From Alistipes sp. (GTDB lineage Bacteria; Bacteroidota; Bacteroidia; Bacteroidales; Rikenellaceae): 18,410 nucleotides of DNA. The notes beneath the pieces are model-generated. The model saw only the letters and a program-made list of their open reading frames with translations, ran no database searches and was not told the origin of the DNA. Made by a program: the position numbers and the translations under genes. The stretch's first letter is position 1. The number at the start of each line of letters is the position of its first letter. Below, one piece after another: positions 7,114 through 14,154 of this stretch. Location: contig JAFYOF010000155.1 of the NCBI GenBank assembly GCA_017560305.1, forward strand, positions 1-18,410. Reading direction: 5' to 3'.

Positions 7114-8517
7114 ATGAATTTTTTCACGAAATACAAACCATTTTACAAGGAGAATCTGCGTCTGGCTCTGCCTGTAATTCTGTCGCAGGTGGGACAAATC
7201 ACTGTACAATTTGCCGACTCGGCTATGGTGGGTCGCTACGGCGGGGATGACCCTACGCCATTGGCGGCGGTGTCGTTTGCGTCGAGTTTCTTCTTCATCG
7301 TCTTTATCTCTTCGATTGGTCTCACATTCGGTCTTACGCCGAAGGTGGGCGAACACTTTGCCAAGGAGAACCACGGCTACCTGCGCCGCCTGTTAAGCAA
7401 CGGAGTGATACTCTTCTCGGTGCTGGGTGTTGGGGCTACGGCCTTGCTCTATGCCCTGAGAGGGATGCTTCCCGTGATGGGAAAGTTGATGCTCGGCGAT
7501 GGCAACGACGCCTCAATCGGCGAGGTGGTGGATATGGCGCTGCCCTACTACGACACGCTGATGTGGAGTCTGCTGCCCGTGATGATTTGGGGCACGATAA
7601 AGCAGTTCCTTGAGGGTGTGGGCAACACACGCATTGCGATGGTGACAATCATCATTGCCAACTCGATAAACATCCTGCTGAACTGGGTGCTGATATTCGG
7701 AAAGTGCGGCTTTGAGCCTATGGGCTCGCTCGGTGCGGGCTATGCAACGCTCATCTCACGCATCTGCCAGTGCCTGATGCTGGTGGGTTATTTCTTCCTC
7801 ACGCCACGCTTCAAGGAGTACACGACAAGGGTATTTGAGCGCACAAAACTATCGCTGCGCACGATGGTCAGCATACTGAAGGTGGGCATCCCTATCGCAT
7901 TCCAGATGTGGATGGAGGCAAGCGCCTTTGTGCTGGCGGGAATTCTCGTTCTGGCGTTTGGCGCGACATCGGTGAGCGCATATCAGATTGGTGTGAATAT
8001 GATGAACCTCACATTTATGATTATCATCGCCATCGGCTCGGCGACAACCATCCTCTGCTCCTACATCTACGGTAAAAAGAACTACTCGCGACTGCGTCAC
8101 ACGGTAGATGCGGCATATCAGATGGGGCTCATCTGGAACCTCTCGGTGGCGACGATTTATGTCATTCTGCGCAAGGAGATTCCCGCCCTGTTTACATCAA
8201 ATCAGGAGGTGATTGACATCACGGCAAGGATGTTGATATTCATTGCGTTATTCCAGATTTCCGACTGTCTGCAAGCCATCTCAATCAGCATCCTGAGAGG
8301 TCTGCAGGATGTGAAGATTATTATGCCGATTGTGGTGCTTTCTTACCTGGTGTTCAACATCCCGATTGGTTACTTCCTTGCATTCAACTGCGGACTGAAG
8401 GCCGATGGACTCATCATTGGATTCATCGTGGGTCTTACCATCTGCGCCACACTCACTTTGCTGCGCGTGAGAAGAGACATACGCACAATGGAGCTCTCGA
8501 CCGAAAAAAGAGAGTAG
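7114..8517 (+). CDS. MATE-family (NorM/DinF-like) multidrug efflux transporter
   Basis: Polytopic inner-membrane pump of 467 residues, the usual length for a 12-helix MATE protein, exporting cationic or other toxic compounds with Na+ or H+ influx. The N terminus reads LRLALPVILSQVGQ, then FADSAMVGRYGG and LAAVSFASS, the helix-1/2 pattern of the family. A second copy of this pattern starts the C-terminal half (VGIPIAFQMWMEASAFVLAG, then GATSVSAYQIGVNM). The start is fixed by family alignment: little sequence precedes the first helix. The gene is divergent from an AraC-family regulator and 57 nt upstream of ricT. The short AT-rich gap to ricT holds a weak -7-like TACCTTTA (8548-8555). The substrate is unknown. 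Confidence 0.95.
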   Translation: MNFFTKYKPFYKENLRLALPVILSQVGQITVQFADSAMVGRYGGDDPTPLAAVSFASSFFFIVFISSIGLTFGLTPKVGEHFAKENHGYLRRLLSNGVILFSVLGVGATALLYALRGMLPVMGKLMLGDGNDASIGEVVDMALPYYDTLMWSLLPVMIWGTIKQFLEGVGNTRIAMVTIIIANSINILLNWVLIFGKCGFEPMGSLGAGYATLISRICQCLMLVGYFFLTPRFKEYTTRVFERTKLSLRTMVSILKVGIPIAFQMWMEASAFVLAGILVLAFGATSVSAYQIGVNMMNLTFMIIIAIGSATTILCSYIYGKKNYSRLRHTVDAAYQMGLIWNLSVATIYVILRKEIPALFTSNQEVIDITARMLIFIALFQISDCLQAISISILRGLQDVKIIMPIVVLSYLVFNIPIGYFLAFNCGLKADGLIIGFIVGLTICATLTLLRVRRDIRTMELSTEKRE

Positions 8518-8574
8518 AAAAAGAGAGTAAAAAATAAAATTTTTTATTACCTTTACCAAAATTTTGAGATTATT

Positions 8575-10140
8575 ATGGATTGTCCTAAAAAACATATACC
8601 CGAAATGGGACGCGGTTTCAAGGTATGCGACTGCCACGAGGAGGTGTGCGTCGAGCCTGTAGAGGGCTGTTTCAAACTGCACGAGACACCCTGGTTGGAG
8701 GAGTACCCCGACAATATCCCTACCGATATTTTCGAGGTGCGCTTCAAGAATACGCGTCGTTCATTCTACAAGAATGTGAACAACCTTGACCTCAAGCGAG
8801 GCGACATCGTGGCTGTAGAGGCTTCTCCAGGTCACGACATCGGCATCATCTCGCTCACGGGCGATATGGTTGCAAAGCAGATTCGCCGCACTGGCTTCAG
8901 CCCGTTCAACGGCGAGTTCAAGAAGATTTACCGCAAGGCGAAACCTTACGATATCGAGCGCTGGCAGGAGGCTATCGCGCTTGAGCACGACACAATGATT
9001 CAGTCACGCCAGATTGCCGCAGAGATGGGTCTGGATATGAAGATTGGCGATGTGGAGTATCAGGGCGACAAGATCAAGGCAATTTTCTACTACATTGCCG
9101 AGGGTCGTGTGGACTTCCGTGAGCTTATCAAGGTCTTTGCCGAGCGTTTCCACATCCGCATCGAGATGAAGCAGATTGGTGCTCGTCAGGAGGCTGGCCG
9201 CATCGGCGGTATCGGTGCCTGCGGACGAGAGCTCTGCTGTGCATCGTGGATTTCATCGTTCTCAAGCGTAACGACAAACGCAGCTCGCGTGCAGGATATC
9301 TCGCTCAACCCACAGAAGTTGGCGGGTCAGTGCTCGAAGCTCAAGTGCTGCCTGATGTATGAGTATGATGTATATGCTGACGCACGACAGACATTGCCTC
9401 GTGTGCGTGAGCCGCTGCAGGCGATGGATGGCGAGTACTTCCTCGTGAAAACCGACATTCTGGCTCGCACAATGTCATTCAGTTCAAGCAAGGATTCGAT
9501 GTCAAATGTGGTTACAATCCCAACTTCTCGCGTGAGAGAGATTATCGCAATGAACCGCGCGGGCAAGAAGGTGGACTCTATCGTGGATAAAGATAGCGTT
9601 GTAGTGGTTGACGAGCCTACATACCGCACCGAGGAGGATAGCATCACACGCTTCGACAACCAGAACAAGCGTCGTCGCAACAAGAATAAGAAGTCAGCGG
9701 GCAACCGCCAGCAGAGAAACAATGCTCCTGCGGGCGAGCAGGCTACCGCAGCAGAGGGTGCTGCACCAGCTGAGCAGTCGGCACACAAGGAGGGTCGCGA
9801 GAACCGCGAGGGTCGTGATAATCGTGACAACCGCCAGCGCCGTGACCGCAACAACAACCGCCGTCACAACAACCACCGCCCAGAGGGCAATGCGCCACAA
9901 GCGGAGGGTCAGACTGCGAGCAATGCACCACAGGCAGGCAACGCTCCACAGGAGAAGCAGGCAGGTGAGGCTCCACGCCAGAACGAGAACAATCGTCAGG
10001 GAGGCGAGAACAATCGTCAGGGTGAGAACCACCACCAGCACCGCAATAACCGCCGCAACTTCCGCCCTCGTCGTGACAACCGAGGCGAGCACCGCGATGG
10101 CAACAAGCCAGCAAACAACCCAGCAAACAAGCAGGAGTAA
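8575..10140 (+). CDS. ricT: RicT (YaaT)-like PSP1-domain protein with Cys-rich N terminus and basic Asn/Arg-rich tail
   Basis: Homologue of Bacillus subtilis YaaT/RicT, a PSP1-domain, Fe-S-binding partner of the Y-complex that influences RNase Y-dependent mRNA processing. Its role in Bacteroidota is not settled. The PSP1 core spans about 50-275 and carries RQEAGRIGGIGACGRELCC. The conserved cysteines are C216, C221, C222, C253, C258 and C259, matching the paired CxxxxCC pattern of the family. Residues 1-32 add five more cysteines (C3, C18, C20, C25, C32). From about 360 to 521 the protein is low-complexity, rich in Asn, Arg, Gln, Gly and Glu with repeated NAPQ and NNRQG units, probably disordered and RNA-binding. 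It lies 3 nt upstream of gldH, the usual Bacteroidota arrangement. The length (521) exceeds the usual core because of the tail. Confidence 0.93.
   Translation: MDCPKKHIPEMGRGFKVCDCHEEVCVEPVEGCFKLHETPWLEEYPDNIPTDIFEVRFKNTRRSFYKNVNNLDLKRGDIVAVEASPGHDIGIISLTGDMVAKQIRRTGFSPFNGEFKKIYRKAKPYDIERWQEAIALEHDTMIQSRQIAAEMGLDMKIGDVEYQGDKIKAIFYYIAEGRVDFRELIKVFAERFHIRIEMKQIGARQEAGRIGGIGACGRELCCASWISSFSSVTTNAARVQDISLNPQKLAGQCSKLKCCLMYEYDVYADARQTLPRVREPLQAMDGEYFLVKTDILARTMSFSSSKDSMSNVVTIPTSRVREIIAMNRAGKKVDSIVDKDSVVVVDEPTYRTEEDSITRFDNQNKRRRNKNKKSAGNRQQRNNAPAGEQATAAEGAAPAEQSAHKEGRENREGRDNRDNRQRRDRNNNRRHNNHRPEGNAPQAEGQTASNAPQAGNAPQEKQAGEAPRQNENNRQGGENNRQGENHHQHRNNRRNFRPRRDNRGEHRDGNKPANNPANKQE
9985..10022 (+). 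repeat. Two-copy 21-bp in-frame tandem repeat in the ricT tail
   Basis: The 17-bp unit GAGAACAATCGTCAGGG occurs at 9985-10001 and again at 10006-10022, a 21-bp period that encodes ENNRQGG then ENNRQGE. Because the period is a multiple of three, copy-number change would alter tail length without breaking the frame. Confidence 0.85.
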
Positions 10141-10143
10141 GCG

Positions 10144-10584
10144 ATGCGAAGAGTCTTTATCGGCATAGTTGCGTGCACGATGACGCTGCTGCTTTCGGCG
10201 TGCAGGGTTGAGCCCGATATGGTGGTGATGAGCGATGTGAATGTAAACGGCTGGAGCGACTGCACCACGCTGACCTACCACAACACGCTCACCGAGAAGT
10301 GCGATGTGAACATTATGCTCCACATCAACAACCGCTTCAACCACGAGAGCATCTCGCTGGAGATTACCACGCTCACGCCCGACTCGTTGCGCCATACCGA
10401 GCAGGTGACGCTCCCCGTAGAGTTCAAGTGGGAGCAGCCTACGGCGACAACTGCCGACATCACGCTACCCTACCGCCGCAATGTCGTTCTGCGATGCGAA
10501 GGCGACTATGTGTGGCAGATTACGCCACTCGGGAGCATTGATGGCGTGGAGGCTGTGGGCGTCAATTTCAAGATTAATAACTAA
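10144..10584 (+). CDS. gldH: GldH-like lipoprotein
   Basis: Predicted lipoprotein of 146 residues. The signal peptide ends in lipobox LLSAC with lipidated Cys20, giving anchoring in a periplasm-facing membrane leaflet. After the lipobox the protein looks like a beta-sandwich, with LHINNRFNHESISLEI and the C-terminal IDGVEAVGVNFKI, which resemble the GldH family (named for a lipoprotein needed for Flavobacterium gliding). Non-gliding Bacteroidales also carry GldH-like proteins, so motility should not be inferred. The gene starts 3 nt after ricT, the typical ricT-gldH pairing, and this context supports the call as much as the sequence does. The biochemical role is unknown. A small GGGC/GCCC hairpin (10586-10598) lies between it and trmB. 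Confidence 0.7.
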   Translation: MRRVFIGIVACTMTLLLSACRVEPDMVVMSDVNVNGWSDCTTLTYHNTLTEKCDVNIMLHINNRFNHESISLEITTLTPDSLRHTEQVTLPVEFKWEQPTATTADITLPYRRNVVLRCEGDYVWQITPLGSIDGVEAVGVNFKINN

Positions 10585-10614
10585 CGGGCGTCAAGCCCAA
10601 AGAACTATACTACA

Positions 10615-11379
10615 TTGGGAAAGGATAAACTCAAACGATTTGCAGAAAACCTCACATTCAGCTGTATGGTGCAGCCCGAATTTGATGAGATTTTCCACAA
10701 GCCACACGCCTTGAAGGGTCGCTGGCACAAGGATTTCTTCCACAACGACAACCCAATCATTCTGGAGCTCGGTTGTGGCAAGGGCGAATATACTATCGCG
10801 CTGGCAGAGCGCAACCCCAACGCCAACTACATCGGCGTGGACATCAAGGGTGCGCGTATGTGGCGTGGCGCAAAGACTGCGACAGAGAATGGTATGACAA
10901 ATGTGGGCTTCCTGCGCACACGCATCGAGTTCATCAACTCGTTCTTTGCCGAGGGCGAGGTGGCTGAGATATGGATTACCTTCCCCGACCCTCAGCTCAA
11001 GACCCGCCGTGCGAAGAAGCGTCTCACATCGCCAATCTTTTTGGAGTACTACTCGCAGTTCCTCGCTGCCGATGGCTGGATTAACCTCAAGACCGACTCA
11101 CAGCACCTCTACGGCTATACCAACGAGGTTGTACGCCACTTTGACCTGCCTTGCGAGGCATCGAACAACGACATCTACGGCACAGGCTTCGCCGACGCAG
11201 AGCTTTCGGTAAAGACCGCCTACGAGACCAAGTTCCTGGAGCGTGGTCTGCCTATCACCTACACCCGCTTCTCATTGGCTGGCGGCAAGGTGTTCCCGAT
11301 GTTCGAATGGGAGGAAGATGACAAACTCAAACTGGAGAAGGACAACGAGGAGGCACGAATTGGAATTAGCAAGTGCTAA
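10615..11379 (+). CDS. trmB: tRNA (guanine-N7-)-methyltransferase TrmB
   Basis: Cytoplasmic SAM-dependent enzyme that makes 7-methylguanosine at position 46 of tRNA. The product has 254 residues, the normal length for Bacteroidales. The SAM-binding motif is ELGCGKGEY (51-59), and the family signature FPDPQLKTRRAKKRL (123-137) includes the catalytic/tRNA-binding segment. The start codon is TTG at 10615-10617. The N terminus it gives (MGKDKLKRFAENLTF) matches the usual MGKxKLxKFA start of Bacteroidales TrmB, and no upstream ATG is in frame. It lies 30 nt after gldH and is followed by a strong terminator, so it ends the ricT-gldH-trmB unit. Confidence 0.94.
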   Translation: MGKDKLKRFAENLTFSCMVQPEFDEIFHKPHALKGRWHKDFFHNDNPIILELGCGKGEYTIALAERNPNANYIGVDIKGARMWRGAKTATENGMTNVGFLRTRIEFINSFFAEGEVAEIWITFPDPQLKTRRAKKRLTSPIFLEYYSQFLAADGWINLKTDSQHLYGYTNEVVRHFDLPCEASNNDIYGTGFADAELSVKTAYETKFLERGLPITYTRFSLAGGKVFPMFEWEEDDKLKLEKDNEEARIGISKC

Positions 11380-11419
11380 AAGGTTTGTATACGAGTCAAA
11401 AAGTTTGCCCAACATAGAC

Positions 11420-11455
11420 AACACCCCGCCATTTTGGTGGGGTGTTTGTTTTTAT
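11420..11455 (+). terminator. Rho-independent terminator after trmB
   Basis: AACACCCCGCC (11420-11430) pairs with GGTGGGGTGTT (11436-11446), with one G-U pair, around loop ATTTT. A T-rich run, TGTTTTTATT, follows. It closes the ricT-gldH-trmB transcript and insulates the tRNA gene promoter. Confidence 0.9.
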
Positions 11456-11478
11456 TGCTAAAAAAACTTAAAAAAGTT

Positions 11479-11508
11479 TTGTTTATAAAATATTTTACTT
11501 TATCTTTG
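11479..11508 (+). promoter_or_regulatory. Promoter of the tRNA-Val gene
   Basis: TTG (11479-11481) and TATCTTTG (11501-11508) are separated by 19 nt, an exact Bacteroidota housekeeping-sigma promoter in AT-rich DNA. The tRNA starts 16 nt after the -7 element, which leaves a leader of about 10 nt. Confidence 0.88.
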
Positions 11509-11524
11509 CACTCGCAATCACGAA

Positions 11525-11599
11525 GGGAGTTTAGCTCAGCTGGTTCAGAGCATCTGCCTTACAAGCAGAGGGTCGGCGGTTCGAATCCGTCAACTCCCA
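11525..11599 (+). tRNA. tRNA-Val (anticodon UAC)
   Basis: The full cloverleaf can be drawn. Acceptor GGGAGTT (11525-11531) pairs with AACTCCC (11592-11598). The D arm is GCTC/GAGC. The anticodon stem is TCTGC/GCAGA with loop CTTACAA and anticodon TAC at 11560-11562. The T arm is GGCGG/CCGTC around TTCGAAT, with one G-U pair. The discriminator base is A at 11599. CCA is not encoded (CAA follows), so it must be added after transcription. Confidence 0.97.
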
Positions 11600-11615
11600 C
11601 AAACCAACAAACGCG

Positions 11616-11647
11616 AGAAGATATCATTTATGATATCTTCTTTTTTT
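11616..11647 (+). terminator. Rho-independent terminator after tRNA-Val
   Basis: AGAAGATATCA (11616-11626) pairs perfectly with TGATATCTTCT (11631-11641) around loop TTTA, and seven T residues (11641-11647) follow. It ends the single-gene tRNA transcript 17 nt after the mature 3' end. Confidence 0.88.
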
Positions 11648-11657
11648 ATGCCCTGAC

Positions 11658-11789
11658 GCAAGTTTACTTGCAGGCAGAGGCTTAAATAAAAAGAATTTGT
11701 TGCGATAGCAACTTCTTGCGGTTGTGGTTTGAATGCGCCCCGCGGCGAGCGCAACGGAAAAGCGTTAAGCGGAGCAGACTTTAGTCTGC
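11658..11789. repeat. Cluster of small inverted repeats in non-coding DNA
   Basis: This gene-free stretch holds three clean hairpins: GCAAG-TTTA-CTTGC (11658-11671), GTTGC-GATA-GCAAC (11699-11712) and GCAGAC-TTTA-GTCTGC (11774-11789). The middle one extends to AAGAA/TTCTT after a 3-nt bulge, spanning 11691-11717. A GC-rich segment with GCGC inverted copies lies between the last two. No reading frame here looks real. It may be a member of a dispersed intergenic repeat family, a tRNA-adjacent integration scar or a processed RNA. Confidence 0.45.
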
Positions 11790-11822
11790 GCAGTAGCCAA
11801 TCCATCAACTCTCTAAACACAA

Positions 11823-11852
11823 AAACCGCCACGACATTAGCCGTGGCGGTTT
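11823..11852 (-). terminator. Terminator of the mscS-DUF5606 transcript
   Basis: AAACCGCCACG (11823-11833) pairs perfectly with CGTGGCGGTTT (11842-11852) around an 8-nt loop. Read on the - strand the stem runs into TTTTTGTGTTT, a good U tract, 20 nt after the DUF5606 stop codon. The + strand side (TTTATTTATT) is also T-rich. Confidence 0.85.
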
Positions 11853-11872
11853 ATTTATTGAGCCTGAAAGGA

Positions 11873-12283
11873 CTACTCCTCTACCTGCTCCTCTGGCAAC
11901 TTGAACTCGGTCATACCTGCACCTACGAGGATGTTGAACCAAGTTACTGCCTTCTTGATGTCAGATGCGTGAACACGCTCACGATCCCACTCTGGCAATA
12001 CCTCGCTGAAGAATGCCTTCAACTTGTCAGCTGACTCCTTGTGAGAAAGCGCCTCCTTACCCTCGGTGTGAGCGTACATACGAGAGAATACATCAGCCAA
12101 AGGAATATCCTCACCCTCGGTGAACATTGAAATCTCAGCCAATGCGCTCACGCGTGATGTAGCCGATGCGTTCATACGGCGACCATCAGCCAACGACTCA
12201 ACGATGATGCCGTTCTTTGACTGCGCTACATACTTATACAGACCTGGCATACCTGAAATTGCCAAAACATCTTTGAATTCCAT
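11873..12283 (-). CDS. DUF5606-family protein
   Basis: Small cytoplasmic protein of 136 residues belonging to a Bacteroidota-restricted family of unknown function. The N-terminal part, with ISGMPGLYKYVAQSKNGIIVESL, reads like a small beta-barrel (SH3/KOW-like) domain, followed by SALAEISMFTEGEDIPLADVF, the most typical family segment. The second half (about 70-136) is helical, with VLPEWDRERVHASDIKKAVTWFN. No signal peptide, membrane segment or catalytic motif is visible. It starts 39 nt after the mscS stop with no promoter recognisable between them, so it is probably the second gene of an mscS-DUF5606 transcript. It is followed by a strong terminator. Function is unknown, and I infer none from the neighbour. 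Confidence 0.88.
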   Translation of the reverse strand: MEFKDVLAISGMPGLYKYVAQSKNGIIVESLADGRRMNASATSRVSALAEISMFTEGEDIPLADVFSRMYAHTEGKEALSHKESADKLKAFFSEVLPEWDRERVHASDIKKAVTWFNILVGAGMTEFKLPEEQVEE

Positions 12284-12322
12284 AATTGTAGTTTTTTATT
12301 GATTAATATGATTTTACTATTC

Positions 12323-13234
12323 TTATTTTGTAATATGTACATCCAACTGTGGGAATGGGAAGTTTGCACCGTGCTCTGGCAACTCCTTGTAGAATGCCTC
12401 GGTCACTGAGTCATACAGACCCCAATAATCTTCGTTCTTCACCCACGCACGAGCCTCAATCACCACTGCGCTATCGGCCAATGAGTCGATGCGGATGTAT
12501 GGTGCAGGGTCGTTCAAGGCGCGACCATCACGCTGGATAATTGAGAGCATAGCCTCGCGAATCTGGTCGTAATCATCGCCATAGGCAACAGAAATCTTCC
12601 AACTGCAACGGCGGGTTGTAGAGGTTGAGTAGTTATTGATGATAGATGTAGAAATCGTGTTATTTGGGATGTAGATTGTCTTCTTGTCGCCTGTAAGCAC
12701 AACAGTATTGAACAAAGTGATGTTTGACACAGTACCGCTCACACCCTCTGCCTCGATGAAATCACCCACGCGATAGGGACGCAACACAAGAATCATCACA
12801 CCACCAGCGAAGTTCTGCAATGTGCCGCTGAGTGCCATACCAATAGCCAAACCCATAGAAGCGAGCACGGCAAGGAATGATGAAGAGTTGAAGCCCAATA
12901 CAGAGACGATAATCAGCACTATGAGGACATAGCCCAACACCTTCACCGCTGTGAGCAGGAACGAGTGGAGTGACACCTCCACCTCGCGGCGAGTCATCAC
13001 CGTATCAACAACCTTGAGCAACTTGTGCAACAACCAGCGGGCTGCATAGAAAATGGCGAGCGAGATGATGGTCTTGATACCAGTCCACACCAACCAATTG
13101 AGCATATCAACCCATATATTCTTCACGAACTCGACATCGGTCATTCTGTTCACCGCCTCGGCAAAACGCGCCTTCTGCACGCTGTCGGGGACAATCAAGT
13201 TCTGAGCCTGCTCTGCCTGTAAAAAATTCAGCAT
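12323..13234 (-). CDS. MscS-type small-conductance mechanosensitive channel
   Basis: Inner-membrane channel that opens under membrane tension to release solutes after hypo-osmotic shock. The 303 residues are typical of compact MscS. TM1 lies about 46-66, TM2 about 92-114, and pore helix TM3 about 118-150, with the Gly/Ala-rich packing pattern ASMGLAIGMALSGTLQNFAGG. The cytoplasmic beta domain starts LRPYRVGDFIEAEGVSGTV, followed by the family phrases TIYIPNNTI and SWKISVAYGDD. The first 40 residues are a soluble, helix-prone extension. A -7 element, TACTTTTG, lies upstream (13286-13279). The gene diverges from the DUF5689 pair. Confidence 0.95.
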   Translation of the reverse strand: MLNFLQAEQAQNLIVPDSVQKARFAEAVNRMTDVEFVKNIWVDMLNWLVWTGIKTIISLAIFYAARWLLHKLLKVVDTVMTRREVEVSLHSFLLTAVKVLGYVLIVLIIVSVLGFNSSSFLAVLASMGLAIGMALSGTLQNFAGGVMILVLRPYRVGDFIEAEGVSGTVSNITLFNTVVLTGDKKTIYIPNNTISTSIINNYSTSTTRRCSWKISVAYGDDYDQIREAMLSIIQRDGRALNDPAPYIRIDSLADSAVVIEARAWVKNEDYWGLYDSVTEAFYKELPEHGANFPFPQLDVHITK

Positions 13235-13278
13235 CGTAGTAATCTGCTTTTCTTAAATTAAACTTTCCTATCGAAGTG

Positions 13279-13286
13279 CAAAAGTA
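13279..13286 (-). promoter_or_regulatory. -7 element for the mscS transcript
   Basis: On the - strand TACTTTTG matches TAnnTTTG exactly. The triplet 20 nt upstream reads ATG (13309-13307) rather than TTG. A transcript start near 13272 would give a leader of roughly 38 nt. Confidence 0.55.
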
Positions 13287-13309
13287 GTGATTTTATTCGA
13301 AAAAAACAT

Positions 13310-13317
13310 TATCTTTA
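13310..13317 (+). promoter_or_regulatory. Weak -7 element for the DUF5689 gene pair
   Basis: TATCTTTA differs from TAnnTTTG only at the last base and lies 33 nt before the ATG at 13351. The -33 triplet at the right distance is GTG (13287-13289), which directly abuts the divergent mscS -7 box. The two promoters would therefore overlap and probably compete. Confidence 0.4.
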
Positions 13318-13350
13318 CACTACAAAAACCTAATAAACTGACCAACGGCA

Positions 13351-14154
13351 ATGACCCGAAAGTCACATATCACTCTGCTCGCGCTCCTTGCGGTGGCGTT
13401 GTTCACGGCGGGATGCAACCACTATGACAATCCCACAGAGGAGCAGACAACACCCATCAGCACCAATATTTCCATAGCAGAACTGCGCCAGAGAGCCGAA
13501 AAGAGGGCTTTGAGCATCGACCAGGAGTTGATCATCGGCGGCTATGTGACCTCAAGCGACGAGGCGGGGAACTTCTACCGCACATTCACGCTGGAGGAGC
13601 CTACGGGCGGCGTGGAGGTGATGGCGGGGATGTATGACCTGCACAACCTCTATCCGTTGGGGCACTATGTGGTGGTGAAGTTAAGCGGTTGCACCGCAGC
13701 CATCCACGAGGGTGTGTTGCAGATTGGCAGGGCGGCAAAGAGTTACAGCACCTACCCCACCGACTATTTCGCCTCACGGCAGGCGCTGGACAGGCATATC
13801 ATCTGCTACGATGTAAAACGCGAGGTGACGCCATCGGCGCAAAGCATCCCTTCGCTTGAGGATGCGCTCTGCGGGCGATTGGTAAAAATTTCGCACCTCA
13901 GACTCTGCTCTGCCGAATATTCGGGAGCGTGGCAGGTGAACAGCGAGGGCAGATGGGAGGGATACAACCTCTTTTGCGATGCCGAAGGCAGGAAGATAGC
14001 GGTCTACACAACGGAATACGCCAACTATGCCGAGCGGGAGATTCCTGCGGGCGAGGTGGCGCTGACGGGAATTCTGCATCGGGGCACGGTGGATGGCGAG
14101 GAGTATTATATGATAAAGATGCGTGATGAGAACGATTGCCAAATACTTGATTAG
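13351..14154 (+). CDS. DUF5689-domain lipoprotein (first of two)
   Basis: Predicted surface or periplasmic lipoprotein of 267 residues. The signal peptide ends in lipobox FTAGC with lipidated Cys22. A short Asp/Asn/Glu/Thr-rich linker (about 23-40) follows, then a DUF5689-type beta-rich domain: ISIAELRQRAEKRA, then QELIIGGYVTSSDEAGNFYRTFTLEEPTGGVEVM, the usual OB-fold-like pattern of this Bacteroidota family. In other Bacteroidota such proteins are often encoded near TonB-dependent receptors. Here a large receptor gene lies about 1.9 kb away on the other strand. The next DUF5689 gene overlaps its 3' end by 29 bp, so the two are translated together. The ligand is unknown. Confidence 0.82.
   Translation: MTRKSHITLLALLAVALFTAGCNHYDNPTEEQTTPISTNISIAELRQRAEKRALSIDQELIIGGYVTSSDEAGNFYRTFTLEEPTGGVEVMAGMYDLHNLYPLGHYVVVKLSGCTAAIHEGVLQIGRAAKSYSTYPTDYFASRQALDRHIICYDVKREVTPSAQSIPSLEDALCGRLVKISHLRLCSAEYSGAWQVNSEGRWEGYNLFCDAEGRKIAVYTTEYANYAEREIPAGEVALTGILHRGTVDGEEYYMIKMRDENDCQILD

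Noticed and set aside
8518..8574. Possible promoter (TACCTTTA at 8548-8555) for ricT
   Set aside because: The last base of the -7 box is off and no TTG lies at the right distance. Read-through from the MATE gene is equally likely, so I did not list it as a feature.
9694..10395. Long - strand frames opposite the ricT tail
   Set aside because: The products are Leu/Val or Cys/Gly low-complexity strings created by the repetitive basic tail on the other strand.
11590..11832. Possible 80-residue - strand gene after the tRNA
   Set aside because: It overlaps the tRNA 3' end, the tRNA terminator and the hairpin cluster, and shows no start-region signal. Similar text could turn up as spurious annotations if the segment is a dispersed repeat.
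14123..14125. GTG as the start of the second DUF5689 gene
   Set aside because: The adjacent ATG at 14126 gives an ordinary lipoprotein signal peptide and needs no rare start.
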